Positions 1 to 8,783 of a DNA stretch of 64,000 nucleotides are shown here, piece by piece; within the stretch, counting starts at the first letter, position 1, and each line of letters starts with the position of its first letter. This DNA is from G963665545 sp963665545 (GTDB taxonomy: Bacteria; Pseudomonadota; Gammaproteobacteria; Xanthomonadales; SZUA-36), in assembly GCA_963665545.2 (NCBI GenBank), contig CAXXKZ010000006.1, forward strand, positions 124,001-188,000, in the 5' to 3' direction. The notes under the pieces are model-generated. The model was not told where the DNA came from and did not search any database. It saw only the letters and a program-made list of their open reading frames with translations. The translations under genes were made by a program, and so were the position numbers.

Positions 1-399
1 GACGATGGCAGCATCACCGAATTACCCCAGAAACCTCGTGTGCGTGCTTACTACCTGGAGGATGGGCAGATCTTTCAAAGCGAGGTTTCAATGGGTGGCG
101 GAACGGTGTTCTTTTCAACTCAAATCAAAGCCTACAGTCATGACAAGAAAAAGTGGATCAATAATTTTGTCAATTCAATGCGGCAGCGTTGGCAAACCAC
201 CGAGTCGCAGTGGCAGGACGGGCAGATGGTTTCCCTGGTGCCCGGTGGCTATGGTGGCGACGAGCCATTTATCGCCAAGGAAGTCCTGACTGAAATCGAG
301 CCGGATCGCATATTGTTGAAGCTATATCGCTCTCACGACGACGGCAAGAGTTGGGAGGAGCAGAAAATGTCCATGATTTACGAGCGCGCCCTGCCCTAG
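1..399 (+). CDS. Hypothetical protein, 5' end outside the window
   Basis: Reading frame 1 is open from the first base and ends at TAG 397-399, so this is the C-terminal about 132 residues of a longer protein. A GTG at 40 could be read as an internal start, but the frame continues upstream without a stop. The fragment is soluble and mixed in composition, with a run of charged residues near YRSHDDGKSWEEQKMSM and a final ERALP. I do not recognise the family. The end overlaps the stop of the convergent aminotransferase by four bases. A short protein from a small uncharacterised family is the most likely identity. Confidence 0.55.
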   Translation, partial: DDGSITELPQKPRVRAYYLEDGQIFQSEVSMGGGTVFFSTQIKAYSHDKKKWINNFVNSMRQRWQTTESQWQDGQMVSLVPGGYGGDEPFIAKEVLTEIEPDRILLKLYRSHDDGKSWEEQKMSMIYERALP

Positions 400-1478
400 T
401 GTAGTGGCGCCCAGCCCGCAAGTGCACGACCCAGCGCCGCGAGTCCACCGGCTAAAATCTCATGTGGGCCGCCCAGGGCAATACGAAAGTGTTCAGGGGC
501 GCCAAAAAACGATCCCGGCACCAGACCCACACCGTGCCTGGCACGCGCCATATCGACGAAGGGGCCCGTGTCCGTTGCTTGCCTGAACCTGGGAAAGGCC
601 ACTGCACCGCCGGTCGGGGGAACCCATTCCAATTCGAGATGGTCGCCCATAAACCTTTCGATCAGGGACCGATTCGGTTGCAGGATCGAGCGCGCCCGCG
701 CGGCAAGCGCATCGAGGCGCTTGAAGGCCAGAACAGCTAAACCCTCGGCCGGAAAAGACCCGACCGCATCCACGACGTCGCGCACCCGCCGCATGCGCCC
801 GGCCAAATCGGGATTGGCCACCGCCCAGCCAATGCGCAGCCCCGACAGGCCGTATGACTTGGTCAACGAGTTGATGGAAATAAAGCGGTCGGAAACCTGG
901 GCCGCATAGCGTGTTCTGGGCGGGGCGGAGTCCAGGTAAACCTCGTCGACCAGGACCACCAGATTGCGTTCCTCCGCCAGCGCCTTGAGATCGAGCAATT
1001 CGGCATCACTGGCCAGCACCCCACTGGGATTGTGAGGATTTGAAACCACAATCAGGCGGGTGCGCCCCGACAGGGATGCCTTTATCCGTTCGATCTCGAT
1101 CGCAAAACCGTCTTCGTAACGGCGATCAAACCGTCGAACCCGGGCGCCCAGCAGCTCTGCAGCGCCCGTGTGCGGATCGTATCCCGGCGCTTCGACCAGG
1201 ACTTCGTCGCCGGCCCCGATGGTTGCGCCCAGGGCAAGGAAATAGGCGCCCGAGGCGCCGGCTGCGGTGCAAACCCGATCCGAAGAAATCCCGTATTGCG
1301 CACCGATGGCGTCGATCAGCGGCGCGTAGCCTTCGTCGTTCGCGCCGGACAGGGACAGATACGCTTCCCACCCGGGCAGATCTTCCAGCGTGCAATGCAG
1401 AAGATTACTGCCGCTCAACTCCCATTGCGCTCTTTCGTGCGTCTTTGCCCAATGCATGTAAGGCGCAAGCTCAGTCAT
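396..1478 (-). CDS. PLP-dependent aminotransferase, class I/II fold
   Basis: A 360-residue fold-type I aminotransferase. Visible landmarks are AGASGAYFLALG (phosphate-binding turn), SNPHNPSG around residues 146-153 (the NPxNPTG substrate/cofactor motif), VDEVYLD with Asp178 for the pyridine nitrogen, and SLTKSYGLSGLRIGW with Lys207 as the Schiff-base lysine. The length is slightly short of the usual 380-400. The start overlaps the end of the upstream amino-acid permease by 8 bp on the same strand, so the two are probably co-transcribed and translationally coupled. This suggests uptake and transamination of one amino acid. The substrate cannot be read from the sequence. Aspartate/tyrosine-type or an alanine-type enzyme are possible. 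Confidence 0.9.
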   Translation of the reverse strand: MTELAPYMHWAKTHERAQWELSGSNLLHCTLEDLPGWEAYLSLSGANDEGYAPLIDAIGAQYGISSDRVCTAAGASGAYFLALGATIGAGDEVLVEAPGYDPHTGAAELLGARVRRFDRRYEDGFAIEIERIKASLSGRTRLIVVSNPHNPSGVLASDAELLDLKALAEERNLVVLVDEVYLDSAPPRTRYAAQVSDRFISINSLTKSYGLSGLRIGWAVANPDLAGRMRRVRDVVDAVGSFPAEGLAVLAFKRLDALAARARSILQPNRSLIERFMGDHLELEWVPPTGGAVAFPRFRQATDTGPFVDMARARHGVGLVPGSFFGAPEHFRIALGGPHEILAGGLAALGRALAGWAPLH

Positions 1479-2814
1479 GTTTCCTGCGCCAGTAGAAGTA
1501 GGCGGGAACGCCGGTCAACAACAGGCCCCCGCCAATCATCGACCCCACCGGATTGGACCTCAGTACGCTGCCGACGATTAATATGGCCACCATGACGAAC
1601 AAGGCGGGTGCGAGCGGGTAAAGCGGTATTTTGAATGTCCCTTGCGGCCGCTGCGAGAGCGGCAAGCTGCGGCGGAAGACGAACACGGCTGCGCCGGCCA
1701 GTCCGAAGAAGATCCAGTCGGCGAAAACCACGTAGTCCACCAGTCCGGCGTAGGTCCCCGTCAGTACCAACACGATCGCCCAAGCACTCTGAATGACAAT
1801 CGCCAGCGACGGTGTCTGATATTTCGGATGCAGGCGCGCAACCGCCGGGAAAAACAGCCCGTCTCGCGACATGGCGTAATACACGCGGGTCGGCGCCAGC
1901 ATGGTCAGATTGAGAAAGCCAAAAGTGGACACGGCAATGGTCAGTGCAATCAGCCGGTCGCCGACGGGTCCAAAGAGTTTATTGGCTGTATCAGCGGCCG
2001 GGGTGAGCGTGCCTGCCAGTCCGGCGTGCCCCAGCGTCTTGAGGTAGACGAAATTCACCAGCACGTAGACGGTTACGACAATCGCTGTGCCCCAGAGAAG
2101 CGATCTTGGGAGGTTTTTCACCGGGTTTCTGATCTCCTCGGCGAGGTAATTGGCATTCTGCCAGCCGCCATAGGAAAACATGATCGGGATCAGGGCCACG
2201 CCGATGGCCAGGAACAATCCCCCCGATCCACCTGCCGTGATAGCTTTTTCGGTTTGGGCTGCACTTTCGGGCGCACCCGGCAGTAACATGCCCGCCACAA
2301 TCAACACGCCGATCGCGGCAACCTTCAAGATGACGAACAGGTTGAGGACGCGACTGCCGGGCTTTACCCCCAGGTAATTGATGACTGTGACCACCAGTAT
2401 GCCGAGGATGGCGAGCAAGGATGTGGGCCCACCCGAGCGCCCGAGGAACCGAAAGGTATATTCGGCAAATGTAATCGCCACTGCAGCAATTGCGCCACCT
2501 TCGATCAAGAGTAGCAGCGCCCAGCCGTAGAGGAAGCCAAGCAGCGGGTGGTAGGCGTCTCGTAAATAGGCATAATGGCCGCCGGCGGTGGGGAACAGGG
2601 ATCCCAACTCGGCAAAAGTCAATGCACCTGCAATGGCCACCAGCCCGCCCAGCACCCATGCAGCCAGGAGCCACTCAGGGGAGTCCAGCCGCTGCGCGAC
2701 AATGTAAGGGTTGATGAAAATTCCGGCGCCGATAATGCCCCCGACAACGACCATGGTCGCGTCGAAGGGACCCAGCACCCGTTTAAAACCCCCGGCCGGA
2801 CCAGGTTCGCTCAC
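1471..2814 (-). CDS. APC-superfamily amino-acid permease
   Basis: A 447-residue inner-membrane protein with about 12 hydrophobic segments. It begins with the APC signature GGIIGAGIFINPYIVAQRL in the first helix (residues about 24-43), where the unwound glycine stretch binds the substrate amine and carboxylate. It most resembles the LAT/YhdG-like branch of proton-coupled or exchange amino-acid transporters. It is the first gene of a pair with the aminotransferase at 396-1478, overlapping by 8 bp. The start ATG at 2814 is followed by a short polar N-terminus ahead of the first helix. Which amino acid it carries is not evident. Confidence 0.9.
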   Translation of the reverse strand: MSEPGPAGGFKRVLGPFDATMVVVGGIIGAGIFINPYIVAQRLDSPEWLLAAWVLGGLVAIAGALTFAELGSLFPTAGGHYAYLRDAYHPLLGFLYGWALLLLIEGGAIAAVAITFAEYTFRFLGRSGGPTSLLAILGILVVTVINYLGVKPGSRVLNLFVILKVAAIGVLIVAGMLLPGAPESAAQTEKAITAGGSGGLFLAIGVALIPIMFSYGGWQNANYLAEEIRNPVKNLPRSLLWGTAIVVTVYVLVNFVYLKTLGHAGLAGTLTPAADTANKLFGPVGDRLIALTIAVSTFGFLNLTMLAPTRVYYAMSRDGLFFPAVARLHPKYQTPSLAIVIQSAWAIVLVLTGTYAGLVDYVVFADWIFFGLAGAAVFVFRRSLPLSQRPQGTFKIPLYPLAPALFVMVAILIVGSVLRSNPVGSMIGGGLLLTGVPAYFYWRRKHD

Positions 2815-3143
2815 AATAATCCTGTGGGCAGGGTTGCTACTGCACCCAATGCCGCCACCAATCTGATTTGTATGTAGGCCCTCTTACTACTACTGCCCTG
2901 GAAGCTGGATTTGCTGAAAAGTGCAATGAATTTCGCCGGATTTGAGAAATCGGTATCCATGCCGAAGCCGATTTGCAACGTGTATTGACTTGTGGTGCCG
3001 TCGTACGTCACATCCGCCGACCCCGAACCCTCGGAAATGATCTCCGGGGCAAACGATGAAGGGGCCACTAGCAATAAATATAATGTGCACCCAATGCGCC
3101 AATTGGCATGAGCAGCAATCCAATTCAAGGAGATACTCCACAC
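2811..3143 (-). CDS. Possible small hypothetical protein, doubtful
   Basis: A 110-codon frame overlaps the permease start by 4 bp. The middle part (EIISEGSGSADVTYDG, then TLQIGFGMDTDF and SNPAKFIALFSKSSFQG) has a composition typical of a secreted beta-rich protein. The N-terminus has one hydrophobic stretch that could be a signal or anchor. No motif identifies a family. A second, shorter frame on the same strand covers most of the same bases, so non-coding or decayed DNA is a real alternative. It is listed because the stretch 2815-3274 otherwise has no gene. Confidence 0.3.
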   Translation of the reverse strand: MWSISLNWIAAHANWRIGCTLYLLLVAPSSFAPEIISEGSGSADVTYDGTTSQYTLQIGFGMDTDFSNPAKFIALFSKSSFQGSSSKRAYIQIRLVAALGAVATLPTGLL

Positions 3144-3274
3144 AATTTACTTGGAGTAATTGTTACGCTTTTCCGTTTCTGCGTCCACGACTTGGACACG
3201 ACCTTCGCCCAAAAATGGGTCGGCATTTGATTCTGACCCCAACTACGACCCCAGCCAACCCCAAAACCAGCGCT

Positions 3275-3757
3275 CTATTCCTCATCCGGAAATTTCAGGT
3301 ATCGCGGCAAATTCATGTTGCGCGCATGTTCAAAAATCAGACCGGTCTCAAGGTGCAAGACTTCCTCCCTGGTTGTGAACGAGGTCATCAACACATCTCT
3401 GAGGTGTTCTGAATCCCTCACCCAGACGTGCACCAGGAAGTCATTGGCGCCGGCGACGTGATAAACATGTAACACCTCCTCAAGCCCCAGCGCATGGGCA
3501 CGGAAGGCCTCCACCAAGTCACGCGAATGACGTTGCAAACGAACGGAAATCATCGCCTGCAGACCGACGCCAAGCGCCTGGGCGTCAATCTCGGCATGGT
3601 AGCCACTGATGACACCATCACCGCGTAAGCCCCTGACCCTGACCAGGCAACTGGAAGGCGCCAGACCAACATGCTCAGCCAATTCCTTGTTGGACAACCG
3701 AGCATTGTTTCGCAACAGCCGAACAATTTCGAAGTCAATTCGATCAAGTGCCTGCAT
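3275..3757 (-). CDS. Lrp/AsnC-family transcriptional regulator
   Basis: A 160-residue feast/famine regulator of normal family length. The N-terminal helix-turn-helix spans about residues 5-55 (LRNNARLSNKELAEHVGLAP, then a recognition helix with SSCLVRVRGLRGDGVI). The C-terminal half (residues about 65-150) is a RAM/ACT-like ligand-binding domain, with HVAGANDFLVHVWVRD matching the conserved GxxDxxL region. These proteins form octameric rings and respond to amino acids. It is divergent from the PLP enzyme at 3925 across 167 bp of AT-rich DNA, so local control of that gene is plausible. Control of the permease/aminotransferase pair is another possibility. Confidence 0.92.
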   Translation of the reverse strand: MQALDRIDFEIVRLLRNNARLSNKELAEHVGLAPSSCLVRVRGLRGDGVISGYHAEIDAQALGVGLQAMISVRLQRHSRDLVEAFRAHALGLEEVLHVYHVAGANDFLVHVWVRDSEHLRDVLMTSFTTREEVLHLETGLIFEHARNMNLPRYLKFPDEE

Positions 3758-3924
3758 TTGCGTATCCTTTCGAATTTTATTCGTGTATGAATTCTATAAC
3801 CGCTTTCTATTCTATAGTATTTTGTACTAACAGCATTCTATTTGTTCTTTTCATACTTAATCGCATTTAATTCGGACTTAATGGACTCAACCACTCAGCA
3901 CCGAACAAGCGCAAGGAAATCTCC
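3758..3924. promoter_or_regulatory. AT-rich divergent intergenic region between Lrp-like gene and PLP enzyme
   Basis: This 167-bp gap separates the divergent starts of the Lrp/AsnC regulator and the Cys/Met-type PLP enzyme. It is markedly richer in A and T than its surroundings, with several TATT/ATTC runs, as expected for promoters and Lrp-type operators, which are degenerate AT-rich sites. No single operator can be pointed to with confidence. Its role as a control region is inferred from gene layout alone. Confidence 0.4.
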
Positions 3925-4875
3925 ATGACCAACTTGAACCCCATTGAAGCCCTGGCCGCTTGCCGACGTGAGTTCGGCGAACATGGCGGGGTAAACATGT
4001 CCGTTGAGGCCAGCACGACCTTTACCGTCATGGAGCCGGGCACATTGCCCGAGCTGTTCGCAGGCAACAAGTCAGCACCCGAAGGCTGCTACCTCTACGG
4101 ACGACACTTCAACCCCACGGTTTTTCACCTCGGTCGGCAACTGGCCGCGCTGGAGGGCGCCGAGGCAGCCTACTACACAGCCAGTGGCATGGCGGCCATA
4201 TCCGCAACGCTGCTGCAACTGTGTAATTCAGGTGATCACATTGTCTGCGCCCACACAATCTACGGCGGCGCCTATGCACTGATGCGTGATTTTCTGCCCG
4301 CCAAGGCAAATATCAACACCACATTTGTCGATGTATCGAACCTGGCGACGGTCGCCGGGGCCATCACACCGGCGACGAAGGTGATCTACGCCGAAAGCAT
4401 GGCCAACCCGACATTGCGCGTTGCCAACATTCGCAAACTGTCGCAGCTCGCGCATGCCCAAGGCGCTGTGCTTGTGATCGACAACACCTTCAGTCCACTG
4501 ATTCTCAATCCACTCCAGTTGGGCGCTGACGTGGTCGTTCACAGCTTGACCAAATTCATCAATGGCGCCTCCGACAGCATTGCCGGGGCGGTCTGCGGCA
4601 GCATGGATCTGATCCAGGGCATGATGGATCTGCATCTGGGGCCGTTGATGATGCTGGGCCCAACCATGGATCCGCTGATTGCTTCGAATATCAGCCTGCG
4701 CATCCCGCACCTGGGGCTGCGCATGGCCGAGCATTCACGCCGGGCGCTGTATTTTGCCCAGAGACTGAATGAACTGGGACTAAAGGTCACCTACCCCGGC
4801 CTGCCAGGCCACCCGGATCATGAATTGATGAGCGCCCTGCACTGCCCTGATTTTGGCTTTGGCGGTGTCCTTGCC

Positions 4876-6260
4876 GAGTTATGATCGAATCTGGTGTTTG
4901 AGCAGTTGAAAAAAAGCGGCGTATCTGGTTGATTTGTTGTTACCAAACTTCAAAGCAACCAAAGGAGATACGCCACTATGAACAAGAATAATGTTATTGA
5001 ACTGGAACGTCGAGCAATCAGTGCCGATCCGTTGACCGAATTGCTCAAAGAAGGCGCCCGGAAGCTGCTCGCCGAAGCGGTGGAAAGTGAAGTCCAGGAG
5101 CTGCTGGCCAAGTATCAGGATTGGCGTACCGAATCAGGTCATGCCGGTGTGGTGCGCAACGGTTACCTGCCAGAACGTGAGTTGCAGACCGGCCTGGGAC
5201 CGATCCGGGTGAGAATTCCCAAGGTGCGCTCGAAGACCGGTGAAGCAGTGAGTTTTCAGTCGGTGCTGGTGCCGCCATATGTGCGCAAGACAGCGACTTT
5301 CGAGGCAGCCATTCCGTGGTTGTACCTCAAAGGGGTATCCAGCGGTGAGATGGCTGAGGCGTTGCGGGTACTGGTGGGCCCGCAGGCACAGGGTCTGTCG
5401 GCCAGCACGGTATCCCGCCTGAAACAGGTATGGGCGGAGGAATATCGAGCGTGGAGCCAGCGTCGCCTGGGACAGGACCGGTGGGTGTATGTCTGGGCTG
5501 ATGGTGTCTACAGTGGGCTGCGGGCGGAGGATGCCAAGCTCTGCGCGCTGGTGATCATTGGTGTCAATGAACGCGGCGAAAAACATTTTCTGGCGATTGA
5601 GGACGGGGTGCGGGAATCGACTCAGAGTTGGCGTGAGGTGTTGCTGAATCTGAAGTCGCGCGGCATGAGCGCCCCACAACTGGCGATTGGTGATGGTGCG
5701 ATGGGTTTTTGGGCGGCGCTGGATGAAATCTTTCCGGCCAGCCGCCAGCAACGCTGCTGGATGCACAAGACCATGAATGTACTGAATTGTTTGCCGAAAT
5801 CCGCACAACCCAAAGCCAAGCAGGCCCTGCACGCCATCTGGCAGGCGGAAACCAAGGATGATGCAAACAAGGCGTTTGATTTGTTTATTGAGATCTTTGA
5901 GGCGAAATACCCGAAAGCGACGAGCTGTTTGCTCAAGGATCGGGATGAACTGTTGGCATTTTATGATTTTCCGGCCCAACACTGGCAGAGCATCCGGACC
6001 AGCAACCCGATTGAATCCACCTTTGCCACCATCCGCCACCGGACCAAAAGATCCAAAGGTTGTCTGACGCGCAATGGCATGTTGCATATGATGTTCAAAT
6101 TGAGCCAGTGTGCGGAAAAGAAATGGCGCCGGCTACGCGGCTTTGATTACCTGGCCAAGGTGATTACGGGGGTGAAATTCAAAGATGGGATCGAGGTAAA
6201 AGAGATTGATCAGGTCGCCGCTTGAATCAAATGGCTAAACACCAGATTTGACAATAGCTC
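4876..6260 (+). mobile_element. IS256-family insertion sequence, copy A (intact)
   Basis: The element is 1385 bp. Its left end begins GAGTTATGATCGAATCTGG and its right end, read on the other strand, begins GAGCTATTGTCAAATCTGG, giving imperfect terminal inverted repeats that share the AATCTGGTGTTT core. It is flanked by an 8-bp duplication, TCCTTGCC, at 4868-4875 and 6261-6268. One transposase gene fills it, preceded by an AAGGAG ribosome site. Seven more copies occur in the window (B to H). This copy has the GTGCGGGAATCG variant at codon 211-212 and is fully intact. Confidence 0.95.
4978..6225 (+). CDS. IS256-family (Mutator-type) transposase, copy A
   Basis: A 415-residue DDE transposase of normal IS256 length. 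The catalytic triad is visible as Asp175 in VWADGVYSG, Asp239 in LAIGDGAMGF and Glu346 in TSNPIESTFATIRHR. The family's C-x2-H signature is at Cys260/His263 (RCWMHKTMN), between the second Asp and the Glu. The N-terminal 100 residues carry the DNA-binding region. The start ATG follows AAAGGAGATACGCCACT with good spacing. The frame is complete, so this copy could supply transposase for all the others. A 317-residue frame on the opposite strand is a shadow of this gene. Confidence 0.95.
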   Translation: MNKNNVIELERRAISADPLTELLKEGARKLLAEAVESEVQELLAKYQDWRTESGHAGVVRNGYLPERELQTGLGPIRVRIPKVRSKTGEAVSFQSVLVPPYVRKTATFEAAIPWLYLKGVSSGEMAEALRVLVGPQAQGLSASTVSRLKQVWAEEYRAWSQRRLGQDRWVYVWADGVYSGLRAEDAKLCALVIIGVNERGEKHFLAIEDGVRESTQSWREVLLNLKSRGMSAPQLAIGDGAMGFWAALDEIFPASRQQRCWMHKTMNVLNCLPKSAQPKAKQALHAIWQAETKDDANKAFDLFIEIFEAKYPKATSCLLKDRDELLAFYDFPAQHWQSIRTSNPIESTFATIRHRTKRSKGCLTRNGMLHMMFKLSQCAEKKWRRLRGFDYLAKVITGVKFKDGIEVKEIDQVAA

Positions 6261-6602
6261 TCCTTGCCCTTGATTTGGGCGGCCAGGAAATCGCCAACCG
6301 GCTGATGGACATGCTGCAAAACCAATACAACTTCGGAATGATGGCTGTCAGCCTGGGTTATTTCGATACGCTGATGTCCTGCCCCGGTAGCAGCACGTCC
6401 AGCGAAATGACCGAAGAGGAACTATACTGCGCTGGGATCAGCAATGGCCTGGTGCGCCTGTCGTTAGGCTATACCGGGTCGATGGCGCAGCGCTGGCAGC
6501 AACTCGAAGCAGCACTTTTCGAAGTCGGCGTCATTGACCGCAGCATCCGCGGCGCGGCCTGAGGCAGGGGCGTTCGAAAAGATCATTGGGATCAATGGAT
6601 AG

Positions 6603-8045
6603 ATGTTTGAAATGAAACCGCTGACGTTTAGCCTGTTGTGCCTGGTATTGTTTGTTGGATCATCAACTGCAGCTGAATTGGACAATACCGGCACACCCGG
6701 GCAGCAGACTTATTTTGACTGGACGGATTTACAATTCGACAGGCAGGTTTATGCGCAACGCCGCGCAAACATGGTCAGGGCGCTGGCTACCGACACACCC
6801 GCAATCTTCCTGGTACCATCCGCCAGCGGAATTACCCATGGTGAAACATTTCGTCAACTGGATGATTTTCTGTACTTTACCGGACTAGAGGTACCGCAAT
6901 CATTGCTGGTTCTGGACAGTCTCACGGGCGCGACTGTGTTGTTCGTGCCGGAACAGGATCCACGCTTCTACAACCCGGGGCGACTCAACGATTTTCCCGG
7001 CAGACCATTGGCAGGTGATAGCGACTTTATTAAGCGTGCCGGGATAGCCGATGTGCGCCCGTTCTCAAACCTGCGCCCAGCTCTGGAAGATTGGTTGAGG
7101 GAAGGAAGAGCGGTGAAAATCAACACAGCAGGTGAGCCTGTTGGGGCATCGAGCGAGGACAAACTGGCGGGAATTTTTGCCTCCACAGAGCCAGAAGCTG
7201 CGTTGCTGAGCGTGCTTCAGCGCCAGTTTGAACACATCAGGATCAAGAGCGCCCACGCCCAGGTGGCCTCACTGAGGATGATCAAGGGTCCGGAGGAGAT
7301 CGCAGTGATGCGCCGGGCGGCGGAGATAACGAGTGAGGCCATCATGGCGGTCGCCGCGCAAATCGTTGCGGGCATTGACGAACGATCGCTGGAAGCTGAA
7401 CTGGAGTCAGTATTTAAAAAGCGTGGCGCGCAGGGCACGGCATTCGCCTCCATCATCAAATCCGGCCCCAACTCCGTGTGGCCCTGGCGAATTCTGGCGG
7501 CGCATCATGATCGGCGAAATCGAACCATGAGTAATGGAGAACTGGTGATTCTTGATGTGGGCGCGTCGCTCGACCACTACGTGGCTGATGTCGGGCGCAC
7601 ATTTCCGGTGTCAGGCAAGTTCACGGCGGAACAAAGAAGCACCCTGGAACTGCAGATTCTTGTGGCAGATACCATCATTTCAGCGGTCAAGCCGGGTGTC
7701 AGTTTCGCCCAATTGATGGCTTTGGCGCGGGCCGTTATTCCACCAGAACAAGCCAAATACATGCAAACAGGCAGTTTCTTTGGGCATCACATAGGCCTGT
7801 CACCGGGTGATCCTGCTTTGCTGGATGTACCGCTGGCTGCGGGCATGATATTTACTGTTGAGCCCTGGTACTACAATCACGATCGGCAAATCGCGGTGTT
7901 TACCGAAGACGTCATTCTTGTCACCGAATCGGGGCACGAGATTTTGTCAGGCCATTTGCCCCGCCAACCTGAGGAATTGGAGCGCATGGTAGGTGGTGCG
8001 CGTGTTCCATCACGGATGCCGGTTTCTCCTGAAGTAAAGCGATAG
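6603..8045 (+). CDS. Secreted Xaa-Pro aminopeptidase (M24 metallopeptidase)
   Basis: A 480-residue aminopeptidase P-type enzyme that removes an N-terminal residue preceding proline. A signal peptide is visible at the start (FSLLCLVLFVGSSTAA), so it should act in the periplasm. The N-terminal creatinase-like domain covers about residues 40-210. The pita-bread M24 domain covers about 225-460, with metal ligands in LDVGASLDHYVADVGRTFP (two Asp), FGHHIGL (His), VEPWYY (Glu) and FTEDVI (Glu). A second ATG at 6612 would give a shorter, more usual signal peptide. The 3' end overlaps the convergent glycosyltransferase at 8010 by 36 bp. It ends with TAG, which shows that TAG is a normal stop in this genome. 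Confidence 0.92.
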   Translation: MFEMKPLTFSLLCLVLFVGSSTAAELDNTGTPGQQTYFDWTDLQFDRQVYAQRRANMVRALATDTPAIFLVPSASGITHGETFRQLDDFLYFTGLEVPQSLLVLDSLTGATVLFVPEQDPRFYNPGRLNDFPGRPLAGDSDFIKRAGIADVRPFSNLRPALEDWLREGRAVKINTAGEPVGASSEDKLAGIFASTEPEAALLSVLQRQFEHIRIKSAHAQVASLRMIKGPEEIAVMRRAAEITSEAIMAVAAQIVAGIDERSLEAELESVFKKRGAQGTAFASIIKSGPNSVWPWRILAAHHDRRNRTMSNGELVILDVGASLDHYVADVGRTFPVSGKFTAEQRSTLELQILVADTIISAVKPGVSFAQLMALARAVIPPEQAKYMQTGSFFGHHIGLSPGDPALLDVPLAAGMIFTVEPWYYNHDRQIAVFTEDVILVTESGHEILSGHLPRQPEELERMVGGARVPSRMPVSPEVKR

Positions 8046-8783
8046 TACCGACACGATGAATTTAGTATTATAAATCATATATCTGGAAAACATTTTTGAT
8101 GGATTTACTATAAGACGATGCAACCAGCCCAGCCCCGCCCGCAACATCCAACTGGGTGGTTGCGGTCGTGCACCAGACAACCAGTCAAAAGCTGCACCCA
8201 CACCCAGCACCGAGCAACCCAGTTCGCCGGCATAGCGGTGCATCCATTTTTCCTGCTTCGGGCAGCCAAGCCCGACAAATAGAAAGCCAATGCCTGAGGT
8301 ATTGATTGCTTGCAGCGTTTCACGGCTACTGGTCAATTCACCATCCACGTAGGCGGGTGCATAGCAGTATGTCACCTTCAATTCGGGAAATTCCCTCTGC
8401 AAATTCACCTTGAGTGACTCAAGGATTGGCGCCGTGGCGCCCAGGAAACCGACTGCGCTGCCGCTGGACTGCGCTTGACCACAAACCAGACGCAGGAACG
8501 CCATACCCGTCACGGTTGCAGCGGACCTACCGGTCAGCCTGCGTTGCAGCCAGCTGATGGGGGCGCCATCGGCAAACAAGTAGTCGGCGCTATCCATCGC
8601 CAGTGCCAGGGATTCATCTTCCTGGGCGAGCATGAGCATGTGAACGTTGCAAAACAAAGCGCTTTGGTTCTGTTGCCGACAGAAACTGGCCACCATTTGA
8701 GCAATCCTCAACGGATCAATCTGCAGGATGTGGCGATCCAGGACTTTGGTCTTTTGAAGCAATTCTCCCATGCCTGGTTTCAA
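8010..8783 (-). CDS. WecG/TagA/CpsF-family glycosyltransferase
   Basis: A 257-residue protein of the family that adds N-acetylmannosaminuronic acid or a related sugar to an undecaprenyl-linked intermediate in surface-polymer synthesis. Family landmarks are LFADGAPISWLQRRL with the catalytic-site Asp, and GFLFVGLGCPKQEKWMHRY in the C-terminal half. The C-terminal tail is basic and would hold the enzyme at the membrane surface. It overlaps the upstream epimerase gene by 4 bp (ATGA), so it is the last gene of a minus-strand glycan operon running 12629 to 8010. Confidence 0.9.
   Translation of the reverse strand: MKPGMGELLQKTKVLDRHILQIDPLRIAQMVASFCRQQNQSALFCNVHMLMLAQEDESLALAMDSADYLFADGAPISWLQRRLTGRSAATVTGMAFLRLVCGQAQSSGSAVGFLGATAPILESLKVNLQREFPELKVTYCYAPAYVDGELTSSRETLQAINTSGIGFLFVGLGCPKQEKWMHRYAGELGCSVLGVGAAFDWLSGARPQPPSWMLRAGLGWLHRLIVNPSKMFSRYMIYNTKFIVSVLSLYFRRNRHP

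Larger units (their letters stand above)
3925..6562 (+). pseudogene. Cys/Met-metabolism PLP enzyme (methionine gamma-lyase-like), split by IS256-like copy A
   Basis: The 5' part (3925-4875) and 3' part (6269-6562) join exactly in frame when the IS at 4876-6260 and one copy of its 8-bp target duplication TCCTTGCC are removed. The rebuilt protein has 414 residues, normal for this family. It carries YGRHFNP (Tyr59/Arg60 phosphate contact), TASGMAAI, VIDNTFSP with Asp186, and HSLTKFINGASD with the PLP lysine Lys210. The family covers cystathionine gamma-synthase/lyase, O-acetylhomoserine sulfhydrylase and methionine gamma-lyase. The exact reaction cannot be settled here. As it stands the product ends at LAEL about 97 residues early and would lack the C-terminal domain, so it is probably inactive. 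The divergent Lrp-type regulator at 3275-3757 is a likely controller. Confidence 0.9.

Noticed and set aside
5134..6087. Long open frame (317 codons) opposite the IS256-family transposase, repeated in all copies
   Set aside because: It is the complement of a conserved catalytic gene, has no family features of its own and follows the codon pattern of the real frame.
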